Shown here: in pieces, positions 36,056 to 45,960 of the stretch
Layout of the letters: each line of letters begins with the position of its first letter
Position numbering within the stretch: the stretch's first letter is position 1
Source of the DNA: Candidatus Poribacteria bacterium
Lineage (GTDB): Bacteria > Poribacteria > WGA-4E > PCPOR2b
Assembly (NCBI GenBank): GCA_022822785.1
Contig: JAJEAL010000048.1
Coordinates: 1 to 64,000, forward strand
Direction: 5' to 3'
DNA: 64,000 nucleotides
Position numbers and translations under genes: made by a program
The notes under the pieces: model-generated
What the model was told of the DNA's origin: nothing
The model's input: the letters and a program-made list of their open reading frames with translations, nothing else
The model's database searches: none

Positions 36056-37087
36056 TTAGCGGTGCCACCACCTTCTCTTAGGTTTGGTTTCCGGCAGGTG
36101 AGGTTGGAGGGATTTTTCGGATCGTAGAGATTTGAGTAGGTTCGATATTTCCTTATTTTTTCTGTCGGTTTCTAAGACGGTTTCGCATATTGCCACAGCA
36201 CGTCTTCCAATCGCTGAATCTTGTGTCTCTTGATAGGCAAGGCTACAGATTGTTGCAGCGGCACTATTGTAATCTACCGGCTCAATCTCGCTCGGCGGTT
36301 TATCGGGCAGCCAGTCGAGAAGCGCAAGTCCAACATTCCACGCCTGAGACTTTGCGTCGCACATCAGCTTGTGATACAGCGGATTCGCCGATGAATCATC
36401 GAGCCAATACGCTTGTTCGTAACAGTCAGCGGCTTCCTCATAGGCTTCATTAGTAACATGGAGTTTCGCCAATTCCATATAAAACGCATACAGTCCTGAA
36501 TCGGTAATGTCGTACACCTCGTGCTGTGTGCTTGTCAACCACTCCCCATCCTCCAGAAATTGGATCGCCGAATTTTTTTCATCTTCCGTAATAATGATGC
36601 CGGTGAGGAGGTGCTTGGCCACCGCTGCATTGGGATAAATTTTGGTACGACTCTTCATCAAGGGATACGCTTGCACCGGTTTGTCCATCTGCAGCAGCTT
36701 AAGTCCGGTTGCAATTCGGAAAAGCGAGATGATTGAATCGCTGTTTTTTCGCGCTCGCTCATCAAAAACCGTCGCTTGATTGTCTGCAATATAGCGATTG
36801 AGTGTCTCCAATTCCGATCGGACTGTTGAATCAGCAGGATTTATTTCGTGCGCCCTCGCAAAAAATCTTTGAGCAGCAAACAGCTCATCCCACCCCCGAT
36901 AGATTCGTCCAAGCGACAAATTCGCCTGTGCGAGAAGCGGTGTCGCAACGGCAACAGACGCAATAGTATCCCACGCTTGAATTGCTGTTGAAAGCTCCTT
37001 CGGTGCCGTCAACGTTTGGGCATAAGCCACAAACCGATCTAGCTCTGATTGGATTTTCGCTCTGTCGAATATGAAAATAGGGGCCAT
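36056..37087 (-). CDS. TPR-like repeat protein of unknown function
   Basis: The 343-residue protein is helical throughout with TPR-type pairs, for example ANLSLGRIYRGWDELFAAQRFFARAHEINP and ANEAYEEAADCYEQAYWLDDSSANPLYHKL. It has no signal peptide or enzyme motif, so it is probably a cytoplasmic scaffold. The tail ends in KPKRRWWHR. Start 37087 is chosen because it avoids overlap with the upstream small gene and has GAGAG nearby; the ORF can extend to 37126. Confidence 0.65.
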   Translation of the reverse strand: MAPIFIFDRAKIQSELDRFVAYAQTLTAPKELSTAIQAWDTIASVAVATPLLAQANLSLGRIYRGWDELFAAQRFFARAHEINPADSTVRSELETLNRYIADNQATVFDERARKNSDSIISLFRIATGLKLLQMDKPVQAYPLMKSRTKIYPNAAVAKHLLTGIIITEDEKNSAIQFLEDGEWLTSTQHEVYDITDSGLYAFYMELAKLHVTNEAYEEAADCYEQAYWLDDSSANPLYHKLMCDAKSQAWNVGLALLDWLPDKPPSEIEPVDYNSAAATICSLAYQETQDSAIGRRAVAICETVLETDRKNKEISNLLKSLRSEKSLQPHLPETKPKRRWWHR

Positions 37088-37104
37088 TGGTAATCTCTCA
37101 GATC

Positions 37105-37314
37105 TTAGGCGTCTGCCGATACCCAATCCTGTGTGTTCCTCTCAAATTCCTCCGCGAGCTCATCAGAGATAGTATCTTTGATAACCGCAACTAGGTGAGT
37201 CCGGAACGCTCCCCAATCGGTGCCGCGCCCGGTGAAACGGTGTCGGTTATCAATTTCGACAAACATGGTGTCATTCGCTTCATGATGTGATTCAAAATAG
37301 CGATTGATTTTCAT
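37105..37314 (-). CDS. Small protein of unknown function
   Basis: This 69-residue protein starts at 37314 after TGGAGGAA. It is acidic and mixed in composition (MKINRYFESHHEANDTMFVEIDN), without membrane segment or known motif. It ends 18 bp before the TPR-like gene, with which it is probably co-transcribed. Confidence 0.6.
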   Translation of the reverse strand: MKINRYFESHHEANDTMFVEIDNRHRFTGRGTDWGAFRTHLVAVIKDTISDELAEEFERNTQDWVSADA

Positions 37315-37490
37315 AGATTCCTCCAACAATTAAACACTACCCGTATCGTTATATTCTGTGGTTGGACTTTAGTCCATGTTCCGAGACAGTGAAAGTCCTA
37401 GCTTATTTGAAACAAGGCATACATCCAACGTTTCGCCTTTTCGTGTTCGCGTATCCCCGTTTTCTGGTTCTCCTGTCATCAGCTTTACCC

Positions 37491-38201
37491 CTATCTCGTT
37501 CCAACCGTCCACTCACTAATTTCCCAGCCCGATTCTATTGCAACCTGTCGTAACCCTTTGCTCGGATTGACGACAATTGGGTTGCCAACGCATTCTAGCA
37601 TTGGTAGATCTGCACGGCTATCGCCATAGGCATAGCTTTCAGCGAGGTCAACATTATGCTGTTCGACAAAAGCTTGGATTGCGCGAACTTTTTCCGTCTC
37701 GCTAAGCGGCAGCGTGGTCAACTCTCCTGTAAATTTTCCAGCTGCCTCCTCAAGTTGCACAGTTAACGCGGCATCGGCTTGAAGATAGTCGGCGAGAGGT
37801 TGTACGATAAAATCAAGAGATCCGGTCACAAGCACAATTAGATCTCCTCGGTTTTGGTGTTCACGAATACACTCTAACGCGGCGGGGAATAACTTTGAGT
37901 GTACATACGTCTCGAACTGCTCGCCGGCAAGCTGTTTGACTGCTTCCGATTTCAGTCCTTGATAGTTGCGATAGAAAACTTGGTTGAATCTTGTACGACT
38001 CACTTTATCTAGGAAAAAGTAGTAGACAACCTTCAACGCAAACCAAGCGAGCCAAAAGGGACGAAAAAAGGTAGGAAGCAGGCAGGAACGGAATTGGACG
38101 TAATAGTGGACGATGGTTGTGCTCACGATGGTGCCATCAACATCGAAGAAAGCAGCCGTTTTTTTCTTTTCGGGGTGAACATCTCTTAACTCGTTTACCA
38201 C
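37491..38201 (-). CDS. HAD-superfamily subfamily IB phosphatase
   Basis: The protein has motif I AAFFDVDGTIVS with Asp20/Asp22, a motif II serine/threonine in LIVLVTGSLDFIV, and motif III/IV in SYAYGDSRADLPMLECVG, all HAD-IB (phosphoserine-phosphatase-like). A hydrophobic cap region (TFFRPFWLAWFALKVVYYFF) suggests membrane association or a lipid-phosphate substrate. The GTG at 38201 is chosen because CGGAGGGG lies right before it; the ORF extends to GTG 38219. It directly follows the large acyltransferase fusion gene, so it may dephosphorylate a lipid product. Confidence 0.8.
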   Translation of the reverse strand: MVNELRDVHPEKKKTAAFFDVDGTIVSTTIVHYYVQFRSCLLPTFFRPFWLAWFALKVVYYFFLDKVSRTRFNQVFYRNYQGLKSEAVKQLAGEQFETYVHSKLFPAALECIREHQNRGDLIVLVTGSLDFIVQPLADYLQADAALTVQLEEAAGKFTGELTTLPLSETEKVRAIQAFVEQHNVDLAESYAYGDSRADLPMLECVGNPIVVNPSKGLRQVAIESGWEISEWTVGTR

Positions 38202-38259
38202 GTGAACCCCTCCGGTCACACCTTACACCATGCGATTCATGTAATCTGCCCGTCGCGAT

Positions 38260-41200
38260 TTATTGAGGATCTGCGCTCCGCGTAACGGAACGGGACAATG
38301 CTTCAATCTCAGATTTGACAGTGTCCGTAAGCTTTCTGTAAGTTTCCTGTTCCAACCCTGAAACGGCCTCCGTCTCTCCTACTTCATGTCCGCTAGGCGG
38401 CGCAATAGGTTTACCGAAAATCACCTGAACGCGGCTCTTACGTGGTAGATTTCTGCCTTTAGGCAGCGCGTGATAGGTGCCGTTAATGTAAACAGGAATA
38501 ATCGGGGATCCAGTTTCATAAGCCAACAAGCCGAGTCCGGGTTTGAACGGTTGCAGCTCCCCGGTGACGGAACGGGTGCCTTCGGGATAGATTAGCAAGC
38601 ATTCGTTCTGTTTCAGTACCTCCTGCGAAATTCGGAGTCCCTGCAAAAAATTAGCATGTCGATCAAACGGTACGAATTTAAGTAGTTCGCCGGAGAACCA
38701 TGATTTGAAGCGGGTGCTAAACCAATAGTCTTTTGCGGCGAGAACCCGTAGGCGTTTGGATTCGCTGCCCAAGACAGTCATGACCGCAAGGGTATCAAGA
38801 TGACTTGAATGATTGGCAGCAATGATATACGGTTGATCTCGCGGTAGGTTCTCCAGTCCGGTGCATTTAATCGAGAAGTAACACCGATAGATAGCCCACA
38901 CACTGAATCGGAATAGCCCAGCAAGTGCCGCCGATAGCAGCGAGGATTCAGATCGCTGAATATGGGCAAGTACTTCTTTATCAATGGGGTCGGGGGTAGA
39001 CTCAGATTGCAGTGTTTTAACGGTTTCCGTCACGTCGCCCACCGTCTGAATTTTAGCAATCAGCTCGTCAGGAATCGAGCGTTGTAGTCTCGATTCTAGC
39101 AGGAGCAGTAATTCTACGCGCGCCATTGAATCCAGTCCAAGTTCTGTTCCTAAGTTGCTGTTCAAACGAATCTGGTCTGCCGGCAGCCGCGCCAAACGAC
39201 TGAGCTCAGAAATAATAACCTCCTCAACGCCCGAAGGCGTATCGACTGGCATCGTTGGCTTCAAAGCGTCCTTATGTCCATCGGTCTTCAGCGCGTCCCT
39301 TGCGGAATCAGGTTGGGGAACCGCCTCCGCTTGTTGAGAGAGTTCTGCTCCCAAAACCGCCTTAACACGTTGGCGATCTATTCCCACATCTGAGGTCTTG
39401 GGCAGTTCAGTCTCCCAAAAGTGAACGGTCTGAATATGCTGATAGGTGGGCAGATTTTGAGCGCGCTCCTGAATGTGTTGGTGGATGGCCTTTTCAACTT
39501 CAGTCCTGTCCCGATCATCACCGCGGACTGGGACGATTACAGCGTGAGCCGCTTCAAACATATTATCCGTACTCATGCCAACGACGCAAATCTCTGAAAT
39601 CAAGGAACTGTGTCGGTAGAGTGTTTCGAGTTCGATCGGGTAGATATTCTTACCGGCGCCGGACACAATTACATCTTTGCTGCGTCCAGTGAGATACAGA
39701 TAACCGTCCTCATCAAAGTAACCCAAATCGCCCGTATAGAGCAGCCCGTCCCGAATCACCTGTTCTGTCACAGCTTGATTCCGATAGTACTCCTGCATCA
39801 AGCTTGGACTGTGTGCGACAATCTCACCGATACCATCCGCGTCGGGGTTGATAATCTGGAGCTTCACCCCCTGAACCGCGGGTCCAACTGAACCCCGCTT
39901 GCTTTTGTGGTGGGGGTTCACACTGAGAACAGGTGAGGCTTCTGTCATCCCGTAACCTTGGTAGATTGTTAATCCGAGCTCCGTAAATCGATCATATATT
40001 TCGTCCGGCAAGGCGGCCCCCCCGCTAACTAGAACGCGGATATGTCCGCCTAATGCAGCTTGAATCTCTTCAATAACCTCTGGGGTAAGCGGCGCTTCCA
40101 TCGCCTCAGGAGATTGTACGACATACCGCTTAATCGCATCATAGAGCAGTTGGAACAAACGTGGCACCCCAATGAGAACGGTGGTTTCGGTTTCCCGCAT
40201 GGTTGCCAAAATCGTGGTCGGTCTCAAACTGTTGGTGTATGTGACGGTTGTACCGGCATAAATCGACATTAAGAAATTGCAACAGAACCCGAGAGCGTGG
40301 TATAACGGGAGTACGGAAAGGAATCGATCCGTATCTTCCGGAGGCAATGCCTGTGAAACCGCCACAACGTTTGCAATAAAACCCCTATGCGAAAGCATCG
40401 CCCCTCGTGGATCTACAGTTGTCCCCATCGTGAAGATAATAGACGCAATCGTATCTGGATCGATGTGTACCTCCGGGAAATTATCAGGAACCGAAGGGAG
40501 TTCCGAGTTCGCGGGAGCGGAGGTCTGTGTTTGTCCGTCGCCAAAAGGCTGGCAAAAACGATTTATGTCCAAAAACACCGGTGATTCGGCCTCCGCATTC
40601 GGTTTTATCTGTGCCTTGTGCAGGCGGGCAACGCAGGTTTCCGATGTCAAAATCGCCTTGGCTTCAGTGTAATTCGCAAGCGCGAAGATTTCGTCTTCAG
40701 CGGTTTGCGGATCAATTGGAACAACCACGACGCCAATCTGCACAGCGGCTAAATAAGCGACACCCCACTCCGGTTGATTCTCTGCAAAAAGGATTACCCG
40801 ATCGCCTTTGCGATAACCGTGTTCCCACAGCACAAAAGCAATCTGACGCGAGGCCTCATAGAGTTGACGGTAAGAATAGCGGACCCACTCTTTATCTCGT
40901 TGCATCTGTAACGCAATTTTATCCGGAATAGATTCGGCCTGTTGAGCGACCAAATCTATCATTGTCAGCTCCCGCAACGGTTTAGAGGGCTCATCAATAG
41001 GTTGCTCATCGCCGGCCTCCACTTCGGTTGAGACAGAATCCGCCGGTAATTCGTCGATTTGCTCGGGTGTGGGTTCGCTGATCCGCTGCCGTCCTGATTC
41101 GTCGCCTAGCTTGAGAAAGTGTCGCTTAATGCCTGGAATGTGTATCTCTTGGAGATAATCCCGCCAATCAATCCGCGATATATCAAAGTTGAAAAGTTGT

Positions 41201-42789
41201 TGATCTGAAGGAGAGAGGGCATGGTAAAGCGCTTCTGTTTTGCCGATTTCAAATTCAAAACTGAGGCGGACATACGGACCGTAAATCTGCACATAATGTA
41301 GCAAGGTCTCAATGGCATTCCTTTTCACGGCGATTCGCCGCTCCTTCCGTTTTGCCCATCTCAACGGAATTCGACCAAGCCAACTGCTAGCGATATCGAG
41401 CAGGCGCATTTTATAGCGGAAATCACTCTGAAATTTCGCCTCATCTGGAAATTTCCAGACAGGAACAGGTATCGGTTTGCCGTTATCCAGCAATGGCTGT
41501 CGCGTAAAGTAGTCGTGCGTGATAGTGACGATATCCCCAAAAGTCAGAGGGTTGCGCGATCCGCTCGCAATGTGATAGACCTCAATGCCCCGCTGGTGAT
41601 AGGTCTGTACCGTCGCTGCTAACATCGCATTGATAACGAAATCAGCCGGGATAATATCAAGGATACTATTTGGGTCGCCGGGAAAGTCGGGTAAACGTCC
41701 CTTGCCAAAGCCAACAATCAGTGGATCTGCCATACGAAGCGCGCCACCGAGCCATCCCGGCTCCGGATCTTCGAGACTACTTTCCATAATCGATTGGCGA
41801 ATAATCGCGGTCGGTAGGTCACCTCGCATCTTGGTAATCATCTGCTCACCAAGTGCTTTCATATAGGTATACGTATCGTTCCATCCTCGCGCATGGGCAC
41901 GTTTCAAACCTTCATCAATTAAACGCTGTTCAACCCATTTCTGCCGCTGGACACTAATCTGTCTGTTTAGCCTTTCTTCTGTAACCGCACCTAAATTTCG
42001 TAGTGCTTCACGACGGAACTGATTCAGTTTCTCAGGTTGATTCGCTTCATTCCGGACCTGCTCACTCAAACACTGGATATCTTCAATTTCAGCGTCAAGG
42101 GTGCATGGGATTGCCTCCCCCTTCTCCGCTTGATACTGTTCGGCATAAGTTTCGTAAGGGGGGTGCAGTTCTTCGGGCACTCTTCCCGGTCGGGCACCAC
42201 GGACATAAGCTGTCGACACGTGCAGAAAAATCGCGTTGTTACAGCGCTTTGCCAGTTCAACTGCGTACTTTGCCCCAAGTACATTGCTCTGCAAGGACGC
42301 ATCGATGGGTGGGTCGAATTTTACGAGGCCGCCACTGTTAATGAAAATTTGTACTTCGCGCTGCAACGTTTCATAATCGGCATCGGAAAGCCCGAGTCGC
42401 TCGTAAGCCAAATCGCCTTCTACCGCGTAAACTTTTTCGCGAACCCATTCATCAAATCGTTCTCCATGAATCTGTTTAAGGTTCGCAAAAGCACTTGAAG
42501 TAAATACATCATTTTCTAGCCGATCCGTCGCGGTACGCGTTTCTCCATTCGTTCCGGTCTGACTGCGGATGAGTAGATAAATCCGCTTCACATCAGGAAG
42601 CGCACTGAGTATTTTCGCAACGAGCGCTTGACCTAGAAATCCAGTCGCACCGGAGATTAATATCACTTTACCACAGAAGAATTCACCTATTGTCTGCATG
42701 CTGTCCTTCGTTTTGAGCCAAATTCGAGAAATGCTGTAATCAGTGTGTGATTCGTCAAAAACTGTAGCGGTTACCTGCAATTGCTTCAA
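38260..42789 (-). CDS. Fusion of fatty-acyl reductase, AMP-ligase, acyl carrier and PlsC acyltransferase (ElbD-like)
   Basis: The 1509-residue protein has four parts. Residues about 35-540 are a short-chain-dehydrogenase-like fatty-acyl reductase: ISGATGFLGQALVAKI and the YTYMKALGEQ Tyr-xxx-Lys. About 605-1160 is an acyl-AMP ligase with FTMGTTVDPRGAMLSH, YQGYGMTEASPVLS and YTGDLGYFDEDGYLYLTGR. About 1195-1270 is an acyl carrier with phosphopantetheine Ser in LGLDSMARVE. About 1300-1509 is a PlsC domain: NHSSHLD (HX4D) and YPEGTRSVTG. From memory, this order matches ElbD, the myxobacterial enzyme of ether-lipid formation. Wax-ester or other lipid synthesis is the alternative. Confidence 0.85.
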   Translation of the reverse strand: MKQLQVTATVFDESHTDYSISRIWLKTKDSMQTIGEFFCGKVILISGATGFLGQALVAKILSALPDVKRIYLLIRSQTGTNGETRTATDRLENDVFTSSAFANLKQIHGERFDEWVREKVYAVEGDLAYERLGLSDADYETLQREVQIFINSGGLVKFDPPIDASLQSNVLGAKYAVELAKRCNNAIFLHVSTAYVRGARPGRVPEELHPPYETYAEQYQAEKGEAIPCTLDAEIEDIQCLSEQVRNEANQPEKLNQFRREALRNLGAVTEERLNRQISVQRQKWVEQRLIDEGLKRAHARGWNDTYTYMKALGEQMITKMRGDLPTAIIRQSIMESSLEDPEPGWLGGALRMADPLIVGFGKGRLPDFPGDPNSILDIIPADFVINAMLAATVQTYHQRGIEVYHIASGSRNPLTFGDIVTITHDYFTRQPLLDNGKPIPVPVWKFPDEAKFQSDFRYKMRLLDIASSWLGRIPLRWAKRKERRIAVKRNAIETLLHYVQIYGPYVRLSFEFEIGKTEALYHALSPSDQQLFNFDISRIDWRDYLQEIHIPGIKRHFLKLGDESGRQRISEPTPEQIDELPADSVSTEVEAGDEQPIDEPSKPLRELTMIDLVAQQAESIPDKIALQMQRDKEWVRYSYRQLYEASRQIAFVLWEHGYRKGDRVILFAENQPEWGVAYLAAVQIGVVVVPIDPQTAEDEIFALANYTEAKAILTSETCVARLHKAQIKPNAEAESPVFLDINRFCQPFGDGQTQTSAPANSELPSVPDNFPEVHIDPDTIASIIFTMGTTVDPRGAMLSHRGFIANVVAVSQALPPEDTDRFLSVLPLYHALGFCCNFLMSIYAGTTVTYTNSLRPTTILATMRETETTVLIGVPRLFQLLYDAIKRYVVQSPEAMEAPLTPEVIEEIQAALGGHIRVLVSGGAALPDEIYDRFTELGLTIYQGYGMTEASPVLSVNPHHKSKRGSVGPAVQGVKLQIINPDADGIGEIVAHSPSLMQEYYRNQAVTEQVIRDGLLYTGDLGYFDEDGYLYLTGRSKDVIVSGAGKNIYPIELETLYRHSSLISEICVVGMSTDNMFEAAHAVIVPVRGDDRDRTEVEKAIHQHIQERAQNLPTYQHIQTVHFWETELPKTSDVGIDRQRVKAVLGAELSQQAEAVPQPDSARDALKTDGHKDALKPTMPVDTPSGVEEVIISELSRLARLPADQIRLNSNLGTELGLDSMARVELLLLLESRLQRSIPDELIAKIQTVGDVTETVKTLQSESTPDPIDKEVLAHIQRSESSLLSAALAGLFRFSVWAIYRCYFSIKCTGLENLPRDQPYIIAANHSSHLDTLAVMTVLGSESKRLRVLAAKDYWFSTRFKSWFSGELLKFVPFDRHANFLQGLRISQEVLKQNECLLIYPEGTRSVTGELQPFKPGLGLLAYETGSPIIPVYINGTYHALPKGRNLPRKSRVQVIFGKPIAPPSGHEVGETEAVSGLEQETYRKLTDTVKSEIEALSRSVTRSADPQ

Positions 42790-42850
42790 GCAATATAGGT
42801 TAGGTTAAACAGGAACCGTGACACCCTACATCACACCGGCCATTTGTGTT

Positions 42851-42880
42851 AGTATAAGCAATTAAATGGCATTCTGTCAA
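42851..42880 (-). promoter_or_regulatory. Sigma-70-type promoter of the fusion gene
   Basis: TTGACA and TATACT on the minus strand are separated by 18 bp, giving a leader of roughly 55 nt before the ATG at 42789. Confidence 0.7.
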
Positions 42881-43218
42881 TAGCAAAACGCGATATGAAT
42901 AGGGCAATTGCATCCGTTTATTATTGTCTGAATCGCGGATTAAACGGACTCATCGGAGGGCATGGAATGTCACTGGATTGCCGATTGTCTATACATCTAT
43001 CGCATTGGATGAATGCACCCAAATAGAGGAGATCACCGCTTATTGCTTAACCCTACCTTTTTGTCTGAATCAGGATTTTCAGGATGAAAGGATTTACAGG
43101 ATAATAAGGCGATGTGTAGCATGCGGTTCCAACCGCCTTCACATGTGATTGCCCTAGTGATACAAAAACGCTTAATTCGGTTCGGATTCATCTGTCTCTA
43201 AATATAATTCTCTAATAC

Positions 43219-43380
43219 CTAATAGGAGTTACGCACTTAAGATTGGAGTTACCCGCCTGTCCCCCTGGTCACGATTTATCGGACGACAAGTCGGGGAGAC
43301 CAGGATTGGGGATAGGGGCCGGCGGCGATAAATCGCCGAACTACAAGGTTTAGGGCATTCAACTGCGTAAGTCCTATTAG
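43219..43380. repeat. MITE-like element A (162 bp)
   Basis: CTAATAGGAGTTACGCA at the left and TGCGTAAGTCCTATTAG at the right are inverted repeats with one mismatch. Inside are smaller palindromes such as GGCGATAAATCGCC. A related element with TAGGACTTACGC ends lies at 46659-46883, on the other side of the protease-TPR gene. Confidence 0.65.
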
Positions 43381-43574
43381 AATTGTGTAGACACCTATTC
43401 TTTACAAATACTCGTTTATAGTAGGGCAATTCATTGCCCGTTGTGCCAAGAAGTGCCCTGATATTTTTAGATTTCACTATAAAATACATTTCTCTGTGTC
43501 TTCGCAGGTTTCACGGTAACACTCATAATCATCAATAAAGGCTTCAGTTTGCCATTTGGCTTGATTTCATCTAC

Positions 43575-45461
43575 TTAATCAACGATGGTGAGCCGAAAGT
43601 ACCGAAGTGCCTCCTCAATTATGGCTTTGAGACTTTCATCACCAGCCTTCTCCGCGAGTCTCAATGCGGTTTGGAAATCCTGCTTCGCCTCCGAAGTGCG
43701 ATTTAACGAAGCCTTCGCAGCTCCCCGACTGATGTAAGCATCGGCATAATCAGGTTCAAATTGTATCGCCTTATCGAAATCGCTTATCGCAGCAACGTAT
43801 TGCCTGAGGTGGTACTTCGCAAGTCCTCGATTGTTGTATGCCTCGGCATAATTTGGTTTGAGTTGTATCGCCTTATCGTAATCGCTTATCGCAGCAACGT
43901 ATTGTCCCAAGTCTGTCTTCGCAAGTCCTCGATTGCTGTATGCTATGGCATCATCGGGTTCGAGTTGTATTGCCTTGTCGTAATCCTTTATCGCAGCAAC
44001 GTATTGTCCCAAGTCTGCCTTCGCATTGCCCCGATTGCTGTATGCCTCGGCAAGATCGGGTTTGAGTTGTATTGCCTTATCAAAATCACTTATCGCATCA
44101 ACATATTGCCTGAGATGGTACTTCACATCGCCCCGATTGTTGTATGCCTCAGCAAAATCGGGGTCAAGTTGTATCGCCTTATCGTAATCGCTTATTGCAG
44201 CAAGGCGTTGTCCCAACTCTGCCTTCACATTGCCGCTATTGATATAAAGTTGTATCGCCTTATCGTAATCGCTTATCGCAGCAAGGTGTTGACCAAGGTG
44301 GTCCTTAGCAACTCCCCGATTGCTGTATGCTATGGCAAGATCGGGTTCAAGTTGTATCGCTTTATCGAAATCGCTTATCGCAGCAACATATTGTCCCAAA
44401 TCTACCTTCGCAGCCCCTCGATTGCTGTATGCGTTGGCATAATCTGGTTTAAGTTGTATTGCCTTATCGAAATCACTTATCGCAGCGGAGTATAGACCTA
44501 GTTTCGCCTTTACTACACCGCGATTGTAGTAAGCATCGGGATAATCTGGTTTAAGTTGTATTGCCTTATCGAAATCACTTATCGCAGCAACGTATTCCTC
44601 CAAGTCTGCCTTCGCAACTCCCCGACTGACGTAAGCATCAGCAAGGTCGGGTTCAAGTTGTATCGCTTTATCGAAATCGCTTATCGCAGCAACGTATTCC
44701 TTCAAGTCTAATTTAGCATTACCCCGATTGTAGTATGCGTTGGCATAATCTGGTTTAAGTTGTATTGCCTTATCGTAATCCTTTATCGCAGCAACGTATT
44801 CCCCCAAGTCTGCCTTCGCAGCTCCCCGATTGCTGTATACTTCGGCAAGATCGGGTTTAAGTTGTATTGCCTTGTCGTAATCGCTTATCGCAGCAACGTA
44901 TTGACCAAGGGATGCCTTCGCAGCCCCCCGATTGCCGTATGCCTCGGCATAATCAGATTTGAGTTGTATCGCCTTATCGAAATCCTTTATCGCAGCAAGG
45001 TGTTGCCCAAGGGATGCCTTCGCAGCCCCCCGATTGTTGTATGCCTTGACATCATCAGGTTCAAGTTGTATCGCCTTATTGAAGTCGCTTATCGCAGCTA
45101 AGTGTTGCCCTAGGTCTGCCTTCGCAGCTCCCCGATTGATATATGCATTGGCATCATCAGGTTTGAGTTGTATTGCCTTATTGTAATCACTTATCGCAGC
45201 AACGTATTGCTCCAAGTCGTCTTTCGCAAGTCCTCGATTGATATATGCATTGGCATAATCAGGTTTAAGTTGTATCGCTTTATCGAAGTCGCTTATCGCA
45301 GCAACGTATTGTCCAAGTTTTCTCTTCGCAGCTCCCCGATTGCTGTATGCCTTGGCAGCCATGGCATAATCAGGTTTAAGTTGTATCGCTTTATCGAAGT
45401 CGCTTATCGCAGCAACGTATTGTCCCTCGATTGTTGTATGCCTTGACATCATCAGGTTCAA
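43575..45461 (-). pseudogene. Distal part of protease-TPR gene (17 TPR units), separated by frameshift
   Basis: This frame carries about 17 near-identical 34-residue units of the type QYVAAISDFDKAIQLKPD, followed by a charged tail ending RYFRLTIVD. It has no start of its own with a ribosome binding site, and its first residues (MMSRHTT) are out-of-frame sequence of the upstream unit. It belongs to the gene at 45391-46644. Unit 12 lacks seven residues in frame (AIQLYINSG). TPR arrays bind proteins. Confidence 0.75.
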
Positions 45462-45960
45462 GTTGTATCGCCTTATTGAAGTCGCTTATCGCAGCGGAGT
45501 ATCGCCCCAAGTCTGCCTTCGCCTCTCCCCGATTACTGTATGCCTTGGCATAATCAGGTTTGAGTTGTATCGCTTTATCGAAGTCGCTTATCGCAGCAAG
45601 GTGTTGCCCAAGGGATGCCTTCGCAGCCCCCCGATTGTTGTATGCCTTGACATCATCAGGTTCAAGTTGTATCGCCTTATTGAAGTCGCTTATCGCAGCT
45701 AAGTGTTGCCCTAGATCTGCTTTCGCAGCTCCCCGATTGATATATGCCTTGGCAGCATCAGGTTTGAGTTGTATCGCTTTATCGAAGTCGCTTATCGCAG
45801 CAACGTATTGACCAAGGTAGTACTTTGCAAAGCCCCGATTGATATATACATTGGCATCATTGGGTTTGAGTTGTATCACCTTGTTATAATCACTAATGGC
45901 GGCAAAGTATTGTCCAAGGGCTGCCTTTGTATTTCCCTGCATGAAGTATGTCTCCGCAGA
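43680..45960. repeat. Array of about 22 tandem 102-bp coding repeats
   Basis: About 22 tandem units of 102 bp encode the TPR motif. Identity between units is very high at DNA level, for example TTGTATCGCCTTATCGAAAT recurs many times on the plus strand. Several units are nearly the same over their full length (those at about 44990-45120 and 45590-45720), implying recent duplication. Length variation by unequal crossing or slippage is expected. Confidence 0.9.

Larger units (their letters stand above)
42790..43574. other. Intergenic region with repeats
   Basis: The 785-bp gap holds the promoter of the fusion gene (42851-42880) and a MITE-like element (43219-43380). At about 43066-43110 is GAATCAGGATTTTCAGGATG, a phrase that looks like a dispersed repeat. 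No gene was seen in the rest. Confidence 0.6.

Noticed and set aside
40277-40931. Overlapping plus-strand ORFs of up to 134 residues inside the lipid fusion gene
   Set aside because: They are shadows of the AMP-ligase domain on the other strand, with no ribosome binding sites or known motifs.
43761-45811. Long plus-strand ORFs opposite the TPR array, such as the 244-residue MYRLIEIAYRSNVL protein
   Set aside because: They are mirror frames of the 102-bp repeats, have no ribosome binding sites, and their repetition simply follows the minus-strand TPR code.
43680-45960. CRISPR-like periodic repeats
   Set aside because: The repeat and spacer lengths are not CRISPR-like; the 102-bp unit is coding and gives the 34-residue TPR motif.
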